From a virus: a DNA stretch of 64,000 nt. Positions 50,481 through 58,310 of the stretch are shown here, piece by piece. A program made the position numbers and the translations under genes. The stretch spans positions 17,356 through 81,355 of IMG/VR virus record IMGVR_UViG_3300028840_007026, one strand, 5' to 3'. How positions within the stretch are numbered: position 1 is the first letter of the stretch; the number at the start of each line of letters is the position of its first letter. The notes under the pieces were generated by a model. The model made no database searches. It saw only the letters and a list, made by a program, of their open reading frames with translations, and had not been told where the DNA came from.

Positions 50481-50663
50481 ATGCCTAAAGGAACAAGAGT
50501 ACACAGGTGAGTCGGTTATCTCACCCGTAGGTACGGGAAAGGAAAGGCGATAGCAATCTGTCAGGCTTCAACAAAACAAGGATATAAGAGTGGAAGGTCT
50601 CTTGTTGGTAGAAAAGGATCTTCCAAAGGGAGACGAAGAAAAAGAAAAAAGAGTAGAAGTTAA
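50481..50663 (+). CDS. Small basic phage protein with in-frame TGA at a usual Cys position
   Basis: Reads MPKGTRVHR, TGA (50508-50510), VGYLTRRYGKGKAIAICQAST and a basic tail ending in TAA: 60 codons in one frame. Small phage proteins of this pattern usually have VHRCV...AICQ, so TGA stands where Cys is expected. Strong AGGAGG 7 bases before the ATG. The distal TAA overlaps the next gene's ATG (TAATG), as expected if the whole frame is translated. TGA lies in a GGTGAG/CTCACC hairpin. TGA is a normal stop in other genes, so this is either read-through or selenocysteine insertion, a recent null mutation, or a sequencing error. Confidence 0.55.
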
Positions 50664-50932
50664 TGAATTATTGGGAAACGACTTACCAACCTGGAGCAGA
50701 ATCAATGAGTGATTTTTTAGAAGTAATTCAGATTGTAAAAGATCCGTTTTTGGTTTTTCTCCTTCTATTATTCGCACTCCTTGGTTGGATAATAATTGCT
50801 CAGCATAAAATTATTAAGGAACATGTTACCTATGAGCGTGAGTTGATGGGTCAACTTAATGAGAATTCTACAACCCTTGCGAGACTAACAGCATTGATTG
50901 AAACCCTTGTTCACGGAAGAGGGGGGACATGA
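50663..50932 (+). CDS. Holin-like single-span membrane protein
   Basis: 89 residues: a short N-terminus, one membrane helix at about 28-46 (PFLVFLLLLFALLGWIIIA), then a charged coiled coil with heptads (GQLNENSTTLARLTALIETL). Resembles BhlA/UviB-type holin-like proteins in layout. Position after the tail genes and before other membrane proteins fits a lysis region. Alternative start at the second ATG is possible. Confidence 0.6.
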   Translation: MNYWETTYQPGAESMSDFLEVIQIVKDPFLVFLLLLFALLGWIIIAQHKIIKEHVTYERELMGQLNENSTTLARLTALIETLVHGRGGT

Positions 50933-51159
50933 AAATGAATATAGTAAAAAAAATCATATCCCTCTTCTCACAAAAAGATACAAAAGAATTTGATCTGAAG
51001 CGAAAGATGAGTATCGAAATGGCGAAGGATAAAAGGAAAGAAGCAGAAAGTAGAATTAATAATATGATTGCTCAGATAAATGGATGCGGTGATCGATGGT
51101 TTCTACAACCAATGAAGTCAGTTGATGAGTGCAATGAGAAGGTCAATGGAGAACGATAA
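50929..51159 (+). CDS. Hypothetical basic protein, 76 residues
   Basis: Overlaps the preceding gene by 4 bases (ATGA). Amphipathic basic N-terminal helix, then a charged helix and CGDRWFLQPMKSVDEC with two cysteines 17 apart. No family recognised; probably part of the lysis/membrane set by position. Confidence 0.65.
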   Translation: MKMNIVKKIISLFSQKDTKEFDLKRKMSIEMAKDKRKEAESRINNMIAQINGCGDRWFLQPMKSVDECNEKVNGER

Positions 51160-52038
51160 ATGAAAGCATTTCATATTTATTTTATAACTTCCATCATTTG
51201 TCTGTATGGTTTTTTGTTGTTTATTTGGTGGTGGAGGAAAACAGGTAAGGCGACAGAAGTATACAAGTACATAACTGTTCTTTTCTTTGCTGAGTTTATT
51301 GAGAAATTAGTTTTCACTTTACTCAGGTATGCTTCTCAGTATGGAAGTGAATCAGGAATGGAACTCCATCGTCAGATTGTTACTCATTACTTATGGTGGA
51401 CGATTGGGATTCCTACTGCAATAGCTTTCGGGTTGATTGTAGTAGCAATGACACTTCGGGTAAGGAAAACACTTTACAATATAAAAAATACTACTTACCC
51501 TACCCCTAAAATTAAGTATGACAGGCCGAAGCGGAATGTTGGAGTTCTTTCCCCAAATGAGAAAACACGTTCAGCACTTAACATCGCGTTCGGGGAAAAC
51601 GATATAACATGTTACGCTCTTAGTTCTCTATTAGATGGCTTCAGTCTGATTATAGATAAGAAATACGTTTCGGTTTTGATGATAGATTTGGATGCATTTG
51701 AGAATTCCGTTCATACAGCAAAAGAGGTAGTGGAAATTATAAGGCGGGAGAATCCATGGTGCGTGATTGTCGCTATTTCTGATTCACCAAATGTTTGGGA
51801 GTTATTTGGCGCGAGAAGAGCAGCCTTTGATGACTACCTTTACTTGCCGATTGATGCCGGAATTCTCATTGCAACTTATAATAGATGGTATAGCAAAGTT
51901 AAGAGATGGAGGCATATTGAAACCAAAGATAGGAGGGTGAGAAAAGGGAAAATATTTGATAGAAAATGTTCTAATTGCGAAGAGTGTAGGAAAGAAGATA
52001 AATTCAAAAAAAATGGGGAAGAAAATGAAAACAATTAA
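51160..52038 (+). CDS. Membrane protein with receiver-like (CheY-fold) domain
   Basis: 292 residues. Three predicted membrane spans (about 5-25, 36-55, 78-98) followed by an alpha/beta domain 124-235 laid out like a response-regulator receiver: VGVLSPNEKTRS, SVLMIDLDAFE with D176/D178 at the phosphoacceptor strand, VIVAISDS, and FDDYLYLPI where true receivers have a conserved Lys but here Leu. The missing Lys suggests a pseudo-receiver. A CSNCEEC cluster is near the C-terminus. Very unusual in a phage late operon; role unknown. Overlaps the next gene. Confidence 0.6.
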   Translation: MKAFHIYFITSIICLYGFLLFIWWWRKTGKATEVYKYITVLFFAEFIEKLVFTLLRYASQYGSESGMELHRQIVTHYLWWTIGIPTAIAFGLIVVAMTLRVRKTLYNIKNTTYPTPKIKYDRPKRNVGVLSPNEKTRSALNIAFGENDITCYALSSLLDGFSLIIDKKYVSVLMIDLDAFENSVHTAKEVVEIIRRENPWCVIVAISDSPNVWELFGARRAAFDDYLYLPIDAGILIATYNRWYSKVKRWRHIETKDRRVRKGKIFDRKCSNCEECRKEDKFKKNGEENENN

Positions 52039-52705
52039 CTTCTTATTTTTTCTACTGTTATTCACATTTTCCTTTTCGATTTCCAATGCCGAATTTACTA
52101 TCGATTGGGATGAAAATGATCCTCTTCCGGATGGATATCGGCTGTTTTCAAAGATCGTTGGAAGTGAATATGATTACTCATCTCCTATTTGGGAAGGGCT
52201 TGTTCATCCAGTCACGATAAATACTTTGGTTCCGTCGTTGCCCGAAATGCCTGTACCTGTGGATTTGACCGCGAGTTATGAAAAGACTACTAATGAAGTT
52301 ACAGCGACATGGGTTCAGCCTCCTGATCCAATTGCTACTGAAAATTACAATCTCGTTGTTCGTGCCTATCTCAACACTGGAGAAGAATCGGCGGATTCCA
52401 ATGAAGTTGAAGTTGAACAGTCAAAGAGAAATGCTTTATCCAAATGGGAAGTGTATTACAGTGAAACGGCAGGAGGGCCGTACATTTCTCTTGGAGAAGT
52501 ATTAGGTGGAACTCCTGGAATTACTCAACCAATTACTGCCGTCGCCGAAGGGGAAATTAAAACCATTTACTTTACAGTGGTCGCTTTTGGGGAAAGTGGG
52601 TCATTTAGTGCGAATTCCTCGGAAACGTCGGTAGTAATTGATCGTCGGGTAACACCAGTTCCACCGCAAAATATCAACGTGACCGTGACAATTCCGGTCC
52701 AATAA
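52025..52705 (+). CDS. Secreted fibronectin type III-like protein
   Basis: 226 residues from ATG 52025, with a clear signal peptide (KTINFLFFLLLFTFSFSISNA, cleavage after SNA). The mature part contains fibronectin type III-like beta segments (PVPVDLTASYEKTTNEVTATW, WEVYYSETAGGPY, IYFTVVAFGESGSFS). It would be exported from the infected cell rather than built into the virion core; a role in surface modification or lysis is possible but unproven. Earlier in-frame starts overlap the previous gene and lack a ribosome site. Confidence 0.7.
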   Translation: MKTINFLFFLLLFTFSFSISNAEFTIDWDENDPLPDGYRLFSKIVGSEYDYSSPIWEGLVHPVTINTLVPSLPEMPVPVDLTASYEKTTNEVTATWVQPPDPIATENYNLVVRAYLNTGEESADSNEVEVEQSKRNALSKWEVYYSETAGGPYISLGEVLGGTPGITQPITAVAEGEIKTIYFTVVAFGESGSFSANSSETSVVIDRRVTPVPPQNINVTVTIPVQ

Positions 52706-52721
52706 AAAAGGAGGAGTAAAT

Positions 52722-53135
52722 ATGTATAGACAAATGCTTACTGGTGTTGTAACAGTGCTTCTCAATCTTCTCAGCTCGGAGTTGTTTAAGAAGTTTACGG
52801 ATGTGATATTCAAATTCGCCGAAGATTATGTCCTGGAAACAAAGTCCCTGGTAGATGACAAGATGGTTCTTCCCATTCTTGCATCGATGAGAAATTCGAT
52901 GGCTATACCAACAGGAACAGATGTTAAAACGTTGTTTCCCAGCCTGATTGAGATGCTCTTCTCATTATTCGATTCAAATCTTCTTAAAGAATTCGCCGAC
53001 AAGATACTCGACTTCGCTGAGGACTACGTCCTGGGAACCAAGTCGGAAATCGACGATCTTCTCATCTTGCCATTATGCAAATTGATTCGTGTGACATTTG
53101 ACATTCCGGATAACGATCTGAAACCGGATGTTTAA
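52722..53135 (+). CDS. Tandem-repeat protein, 137 residues
   Basis: Two copies of a roughly 60-residue unit: SELFKKFTDVIFKFAEDYVL followed by ETKSLVDDKMVLPILASMRNS, and SNLLKEFADKILDFAEDYVL followed by GTKSEIDDLLILPLCKLIR. Both are helical. Single-unit relatives appear near lysis genes in other phages as far as I recall. AAGGAGG before ATG. Last gene before a terminator. Function unknown. Confidence 0.75.
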   Translation: MYRQMLTGVVTVLLNLLSSELFKKFTDVIFKFAEDYVLETKSLVDDKMVLPILASMRNSMAIPTGTDVKTLFPSLIEMLFSLFDSNLLKEFADKILDFAEDYVLGTKSEIDDLLILPLCKLIRVTFDIPDNDLKPDV

Positions 53136-53169
53136 AAGGTTTTAAGCATGTTATAATTAAAGCAACTTT

Positions 53170-53194
53170 CGGGATCCCTTCGGGATCCCGTTTT
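53170..53194 (+). terminator. Intrinsic terminator of the late operon
   Basis: CGGGATCCC and GGGATCCCG pair over a 3-base loop, followed by TTTT. It separates the virion/lysis genes from the glycosyltransferase cluster. Confidence 0.85.
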
Positions 53195-53243
53195 ACCATT
53201 AACGGTCACTCGCAAGAGAACGACCAATGGAAGGAGAAGTAAT

Positions 53244-54707
53244 ATGAGTATCCGGAATGTAGCCATCCTAACCAATTTTCAAGATTTCAATCCGGGTTAT
53301 TCGCTTACGGGAATTGTTCTCGATCAATGTGAAATGCTTCTCAAGTATGGACACAATGTTCATCTACTTGTGAATGAGAACTTTCGAGCAGATCATGTTG
53401 ATCAGATTCACAGGAGACTTTTGAGCGTAGGCGAAGAAGTTGTTATGGAAAGATTTTCTCTTCGCAAGATTGTCCCTTTCGCCCACCTGACAGATTATAT
53501 TTCAGCGATCAACTGGAGCACAGACCACAAATATACTTCCGTTAGAGTTTGTGATGCTCTGGTTCCGTATTTCAAAGAAAACCATATCGACGTCGCTTTT
53601 ACTCACGACTGGATTTTTACTGGATGGAATTTGCCCTATGCTGGAGGGATACGTTTTACTTCATCTGTCCTTCCGAATATGGCATGGTTACATTGGGTGC
53701 ATTCTGTCCCGTCTGTAATGCGTGATTGGTGGGAGTTGAAAGCATATGGACCTGCCCACAGAATTGTATTCCCAAATGCTTCCGATCGCAGACGAGTAGC
53801 AGAGCAATTCAGAACAAGTGAGCAGAACGTAGCTGTAATTCCTCACATCAAAGATCCGCGGACATGGTACAAAATGTCGGATGAAACCAAAGAACTTATA
53901 GACGCGTATCCAGCAATTCTCAGCGCTGAAATGGTTCAGTTTTATCCTGCATCCTGCGATAGATTGGCAGCAAAAGGTGTCCAATATTTGATTAAAATAT
54001 TCGGTGCCTGGAAAGCACATGGAATTTCCGTTTTTCTCGCCATTGCAAACCAGTGGGCAACCGGCCGGCAGCGGAAAGAAGATATTAGCAAGTACATCAA
54101 GATGGCGCGAGACGTTGGATTAACCGAGGAGGAGTTCTGTTTCACCAGTGAGTTTGATAAAAAATACGAGACCGGAATCCCCTCAAACATGCTAATGGAA
54201 CTTATGCACTTGCAAAGTGTTTTTATTTTTCCGACAAGGGAGGAATCCTTTGGTCTCGTTGGGCCTGAGGCGGCGCTGAGCGGCTGTTTGATGGTTCTTA
54301 ATGGTAGCTTAACTATGATGAGAGAAGTCTTTGGAAACATGGGGATGTACTTCGACTTCGGTTCATTTCATAGTGGTTTTGAACCGGTGCAAGGTATGGA
54401 TAAGTATTTGGAAGCGGTAGCAATGGTCATTTTCAACAAGTACAAATTGGATCCGAGTATTTGTACCAAGGTTATTTGCAGGCAGCAATACAACATGGAT
54501 TACTTGTACCGTTCCAGCTATGTTCCGGCAATGAATGACATTGTCGTTTCTGCTTCTAACATAAAAGTAACAGAAAGGGATATCGAATCTTCCATTAACT
54601 ACATAGAGGAATTCCGGAAATTGTGGGAATCCGAACAAGAGAAGAAAAGAGTTGAACGAAAAAATAAGGAGAATGAAGAATGCACTTCGATCCAACGATC
54701 CGAATAG
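53244..54707 (+). CDS. GT-B glycosyltransferase (GT4-like)
   Basis: 487 residues. N-terminal Rossmann domain with NPGYSLTGIVLDQCEMLLKYGHNVHLL, a linker with HWVHSVPS, and a C-terminal nucleotide-sugar domain with GVQYLIKIFGAWKAHGISVFLA, IFPTREESFGLVGPEAALSGC (GT4 E-x7-E type motif). It should transfer a sugar from a nucleotide donor. AAGGAG before ATG. First gene of a cluster with two acyltransferases, three more glycosyltransferase-like genes and a methyltransferase-like gene; probable targets are virion proteins or host surface glycans. Confidence 0.82.
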   Translation: MSIRNVAILTNFQDFNPGYSLTGIVLDQCEMLLKYGHNVHLLVNENFRADHVDQIHRRLLSVGEEVVMERFSLRKIVPFAHLTDYISAINWSTDHKYTSVRVCDALVPYFKENHIDVAFTHDWIFTGWNLPYAGGIRFTSSVLPNMAWLHWVHSVPSVMRDWWELKAYGPAHRIVFPNASDRRRVAEQFRTSEQNVAVIPHIKDPRTWYKMSDETKELIDAYPAILSAEMVQFYPASCDRLAAKGVQYLIKIFGAWKAHGISVFLAIANQWATGRQRKEDISKYIKMARDVGLTEEEFCFTSEFDKKYETGIPSNMLMELMHLQSVFIFPTREESFGLVGPEAALSGCLMVLNGSLTMMREVFGNMGMYFDFGSFHSGFEPVQGMDKYLEAVAMVIFNKYKLDPSICTKVICRQQYNMDYLYRSSYVPAMNDIVVSASNIKVTERDIESSINYIEEFRKLWESEQEKKRVERKNKENEECTSIQRSE

Positions 54708-55228
54708 GTAATAACGTCAAGATTGGGAAAAACGTTGCAATCGGGCCTTATACGATGATATGGGATGATGTTACAATTGAAGACAATTCTACCATCGGTA
54801 GTTTTTGTGTTATTAAACGTCATACCTACATATCGAGTAGTGTTTTCTTCGATGACTTTTGCATAAGTTCCGGTAAATGCTTTATTGGAGAAGGTTCACA
54901 GATCAGATACCAATCCATCATTGCGAGAAATGTGGTGATTGGAAGAAATGTCTTTTTCTGTGCCGGTGTCAAAACAGCATATTTGGATCATGCTGGATTG
55001 CCCTCAAAGGATGTCATGAGAATTGGAGATGAAGTATTTGTTGGGGATAACTCCACCATCCTTGCAGGGAAGCAGATTGCGAAAGGGGTAGTAATTGGAG
55101 CTCATTCTTTGGTAACAAAAAATTTGGATAATGTTGATGGTGTTTATATGGGATGTCCTGCGAAATTTGTGAGAAGTTTGGGCACCTCTGAAATTTCCAG
55201 AAGGGAAAGGAGGATTTCAACACGATGA
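54680..55228 (+). CDS. Hexapeptide-repeat acyltransferase 1
   Basis: 182 residues of left-handed beta-helix repeats (IRIGNNVKIGKNVAIGPYT, VTIEDNSTIGSF, VVIGRNVFFCAGV, VVIGAHSLVTKNLDNVDGVYMGCPAKFV), as in WbbJ/WbpD-type sugar O- or N-acetyltransferases. The DHAG segment contains a candidate catalytic His. Overlaps the glycosyltransferase by 28 bases and the next acyltransferase by 4. Confidence 0.82.
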   Translation: MHFDPTIRIGNNVKIGKNVAIGPYTMIWDDVTIEDNSTIGSFCVIKRHTYISSSVFFDDFCISSGKCFIGEGSQIRYQSIIARNVVIGRNVFFCAGVKTAYLDHAGLPSKDVMRIGDEVFVGDNSTILAGKQIAKGVVIGAHSLVTKNLDNVDGVYMGCPAKFVRSLGTSEISRRERRISTR

Positions 55229-55848
55229 TAAATCCATATATCACCATAAAAGAAAATGGACACAAGTACCTTTACACCAGTGAGTACTTTGGATTTATAC
55301 ATCCGACAGTCCAATTTCTCGGCCCAGTCACTCTTGGGCTGGGAGTGATTATCGAAGAAAATTGTATCCTCCATGGAGGTAATTTTCTTGGGCATCAAGC
55401 AGTAATGAGACCAGGATGTGTACTTGGGAAAGGTTCTGAACTGAGAGTAAAAGCATGGATGGCTGAGAATTCTTGGGTAGGTCAAAATAGCGTGATTTAT
55501 AACTATGCGAATGTGTCCATGGGAACAGTAATTGAAGACTACGTTTATTTCGGCGTCCGTAGTACTACAACGAATGCGAATGATATAGTATTGCACAGGA
55601 ATCGGCCGTTTATACCGAATCCTGTGAGAATCAAAAGCGGGACCAGGATTGCTACCCATGTATGTATCAATCCGGGAGTCACCATTGGTAGAAATTCTCT
55701 GGTAGGTGCTGGATCCCTTGTAACTAAGGATGTTCCCAGTCATGAAATATGGTTTGGAAGTCCGGCAAGTAAAAGGGGAGAAGTTGATAAAAATGATAAA
55801 CCGTCTGCATGGATGGATTCAGAGGTGGAGAAGGCAAATCGGAGGTGA
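55225..55848 (+). CDS. Hexapeptide-repeat acyltransferase 2
   Basis: 207 residues, left-handed beta-helix (VQFLGPVTLGLGVIIEENCIL, SWVGQNSVIYNYANVSMGTVIEDYV, TRIATHVCINPGVTIGRNSLVGAGSLVTKDVPSHEIWFGSPA). The ending VTKDVP...GSPA is typical of sugar acetyltransferases. Probably acts with the upstream copy on sugars added by the neighbouring glycosyltransferases. Confidence 0.8.
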   Translation: MINPYITIKENGHKYLYTSEYFGFIHPTVQFLGPVTLGLGVIIEENCILHGGNFLGHQAVMRPGCVLGKGSELRVKAWMAENSWVGQNSVIYNYANVSMGTVIEDYVYFGVRSTTTNANDIVLHRNRPFIPNPVRIKSGTRIATHVCINPGVTIGRNSLVGAGSLVTKDVPSHEIWFGSPASKRGEVDKNDKPSAWMDSEVEKANRR

Positions 55849-55850
55849 TA

Positions 55851-56030
55851 ATGAATCAAGGTGACCTTTTTGAACAGGCATTAAAACGACCAAGATGGTA
55901 TAACTCCATGACAGATAGGGAACAATGGCTTACCGATAAAAGATTAGGCATCTTAGATTGGGACGGTAGTTGTTCTCATAGCAATGGAGTGCCTTGCAAA
56001 GAATGTGAAGAACGCTACTTGAATAGGTGA
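55851..56030 (+). CDS. Small Cys-containing protein, 59 residues
   Basis: ATG at 55851 after GGAGGTGAT (MNQGDLFEQALKRPRWY). CSHSNGVPCKEC could bind zinc. Lies within the glycosylation cluster. No family recognised. Confidence 0.6.
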   Translation: MNQGDLFEQALKRPRWYNSMTDREQWLTDKRLGILDWDGSCSHSNGVPCKECEERYLNR

Positions 56031-56034
56031 TGAA

Positions 56035-56982
56035 ATGAAAATACTTTTTCTTAGTCCAAATCAAAGAACAAGATGGAACCCTGGACACCAGCATTTTAGA
56101 GATGAAATTGGTGTTACAAATGACGTGAAATACTACGGTCCCGGATATAGGGATCATCAACTTCTCGATAAACTAAATTACATTCCGCGTATTCTTGAAT
56201 ATTATGAGAATGAGATGAACTGGATACCGGATGTAATTATGACTTATGGGTTGAGGTATACCATTCCCTTCATCGGTTTTAAAAAAGTAAAGTTGCCGAA
56301 GATTCATTTTATATGTGACTTTACTCCCTTCGTTCCCAACAAATGGCCCGGAACCATCGGGACATATAAGGCAATGCTTGATTCCCATGAGTATGATTTA
56401 CATTTTTCTCTTTCTTATCAAGTCATGAATTGGTTTGCTAAGAACGACCGTTCGAAGTGTATCAGATATTTACCTTTTGGCGTAGATGAGAAGGTTTTTT
56501 ATCCCAAAAAGCTTACGAAAATGTGGGATGTCTATGTCGGCTGGTCTAACCACGATACGCTTTATCCATTTAGAAAACCGCTTCAAGATGAGTTGAAGAA
56601 TCAGGCGACAAATGGTCTCAGAGTTCTTATCAAAAGGGTTTTCCAACAAGGCTTTGTTGAGACGATGAATATGTCCAACATAGTTCTCAATACTTCAAAT
56701 ATCTTCAACACAATGAACATGAAAACCTTTGAGGTGATGGCTTGTGCTTCCCTTCTGCTGACTGAGTATACTCAGGAACTGGAAGATCTCGGCTATGAGG
56801 ATATGATCCACTACGTTAGTTATTCAAATATAACGGAGTGTATGGAGAAGATCTATATGCTTTTAAACAACCCTGAAATGATGCAAGATATTGCAGACGA
56901 GGGGTATCGTTTAACTGTGAGTCAAAATACAAATGCTCACAGGGTTTCTAAAATGATGGAGATGATTCATGAAACTTTATAA
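56035..56982 (+). CDS. CgeB-like GT-B glycosyltransferase
   Basis: 315 residues. The C-terminal half (LNTSNIFNTMNMKTFEVMAC, LLTEYTQELEDLGYEDMIHYV, LLNNPEMMQDIADEGYRLT) is the typical CgeB/Glyco_trans_1_2 domain, which binds the nucleotide sugar. N-terminal part MKILFLSPNQRTRWNPGHQHFRDE. Overlaps the next glycosyltransferase by 14 bases. Confidence 0.78.
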   Translation: MKILFLSPNQRTRWNPGHQHFRDEIGVTNDVKYYGPGYRDHQLLDKLNYIPRILEYYENEMNWIPDVIMTYGLRYTIPFIGFKKVKLPKIHFICDFTPFVPNKWPGTIGTYKAMLDSHEYDLHFSLSYQVMNWFAKNDRSKCIRYLPFGVDEKVFYPKKLTKMWDVYVGWSNHDTLYPFRKPLQDELKNQATNGLRVLIKRVFQQGFVETMNMSNIVLNTSNIFNTMNMKTFEVMACASLLLTEYTQELEDLGYEDMIHYVSYSNITECMEKIYMLLNNPEMMQDIADEGYRLTVSQNTNAHRVSKMMEMIHETL

Positions 56983-57745
56983 AATTTTAGTACTCACTCC
57001 TGCGACCATACGCCCAAGTATATTCCGTCGAACCTATAGATCATTTGACAACCATTTATTTCGGGATAATGAAGTTGATGGGGTAGTTTTTGTTTGTGGT
57101 CTTCATGTCGATCCAGTCGGTAGAAAAGACACTGAATATACTGCTATGGACATAAAACTAAGTGCCAATAGGGTTTTGCCTATTTTATTTTCGAAAGTTA
57201 ACTACAAAGGTTCTCACAGCCTCTCCTCAGCTTTTAAATGGTTATGGGATATGGCTTCAACGTCAGAAGTGGATTATGTCTTCTACCTGGAAGACGACTG
57301 GGAACTCACAAAGTATGTTGACATAAAGAAAATGATCCGGATAATGGAAGAGTATCCCAAACTTGCCACATTGAGACTTCCATTCAAACCATTGGGGATG
57401 GCACATTCGAAAAATTGGGCACATTTCTTTCCGTGGAATGGGAGTTATTTCCACTGTCCTGAAACCCTTAAAGGTAGTATTGGATGGTGCGGACATCCTT
57501 CTCTTGTAAGAATGGATTTCATTAAGGAGACAAATGAATTCCTGACTGCGAACTGGTGCCCTGAAAGGCAAATGAAAATTTACAAGCAATTTGGAACACC
57601 AATGGGGAAAGTAATCTCCAAATGGGATTATGGAGTATATGGATATCCAGCCGAATCCGAATATGTAAAGGATATTGGAAGGGTATGGAGAACTCAAAAC
57701 AGTATTACAAAGCTGAAGAATACTTCATGGGAGGTTTCAAAGTAA
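56969..57745 (+). CDS. GT-A-like glycosyltransferase
   Basis: 258 residues. YVFYLEDDWELTKYVDIKKM contains an EDDWE acidic motif placed like the DxD metal/donor site of GT-A enzymes, with LPFKPLGM and GWCGHPSLVRMDF after it. N-terminal KILVLTPATIRPSIFRRTYRS resembles a GT2 opening. Part of the cluster; sugar and acceptor unknown. Confidence 0.7.
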   Translation: MKLYKILVLTPATIRPSIFRRTYRSFDNHLFRDNEVDGVVFVCGLHVDPVGRKDTEYTAMDIKLSANRVLPILFSKVNYKGSHSLSSAFKWLWDMASTSEVDYVFYLEDDWELTKYVDIKKMIRIMEEYPKLATLRLPFKPLGMAHSKNWAHFFPWNGSYFHCPETLKGSIGWCGHPSLVRMDFIKETNEFLTANWCPERQMKIYKQFGTPMGKVISKWDYGVYGYPAESEYVKDIGRVWRTQNSITKLKNTSWEVSK

Positions 57746-58309
57746 ATGGAATACGATATTCATAACCAGGAGAAGAAAATCAAAGGTCGTTTTACTCATG
57801 ACTTTAAACACTCTTCCGGTGTTGGTTTCACAATGAAACACGAACGTAAATTGGTATCACATACCATCGAAGTAATTCAAAAAATGGATGTTCCACTCAT
57901 TATCGAGTTTGGTACTTTCAAAGCAGGGTTTACCAAACTCCTTGAAGACGGGACGGAAGCGGAAATTCATACTTTTGATTTGATTGATCATTGTCCGAAA
58001 ATCAAAAAACATTTCTCACCACGAGTTGTTTTCCATGTGGAAGTAAATGTCTTGGAAGCCGACAATCATGAAGTAGTAGAATTGATAAAAAGACCTGAGA
58101 AAAAACTTCTGTACTGCGACAACGGAAGAAAAAAACAGGAAGTGGAGATGTACTCCAAATTGCTGCGGAGTGGTGATTTCATTGGTGTCCACGACTGGGG
58201 AAATGAAATATTTTGGAGTGATGTTGAACCCTATGTTGGTACCTGGGAGAAGTTTTGTTGGAGTGAATTGGAAGAAGTCGGTGTAACATCAAGATTCTGG
58301 AGGAAATAA
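57746..58309 (+). CDS. SAM-dependent methyltransferase-like protein
   Basis: 187 residues. LIIEFGTFKAGFTKLL occupies the place of the methyltransferase motif I (ExGxxxG, here EFGTFKAG), followed by IHTFDLIDH (acidic end of strand 2), LLYCDNGRKKQEVEMY and GDFIGVHDWG, a pattern seen in class I methyltransferases of the cephalosporin hydroxylase-like group. Likely modifies a sugar or peptide in the same pathway. Confidence 0.65.
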   Translation: MEYDIHNQEKKIKGRFTHDFKHSSGVGFTMKHERKLVSHTIEVIQKMDVPLIIEFGTFKAGFTKLLEDGTEAEIHTFDLIDHCPKIKKHFSPRVVFHVEVNVLEADNHEVVELIKRPEKKLLYCDNGRKKQEVEMYSKLLRSGDFIGVHDWGNEIFWSDVEPYVGTWEKFCWSELEEVGVTSRFWRK

Positions 58310-58310
58310 A

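Noticed and set aside
50481-50663. Genome-wide TGA recoding or prfB-like +1 frameshift as explanation of the in-frame TGA
   Set aside because: TGA ends many genes here (for example at 16758 and 50466), and the +1 frame closes quickly while the zero frame continues the family pattern.
53152-53157. Perfect TATAAT before the glycosyltransferase cluster as a promoter
   Set aside because: No good -35 at suitable spacing and an intrinsic terminator follows within 20 bases; could drive only a very short RNA.
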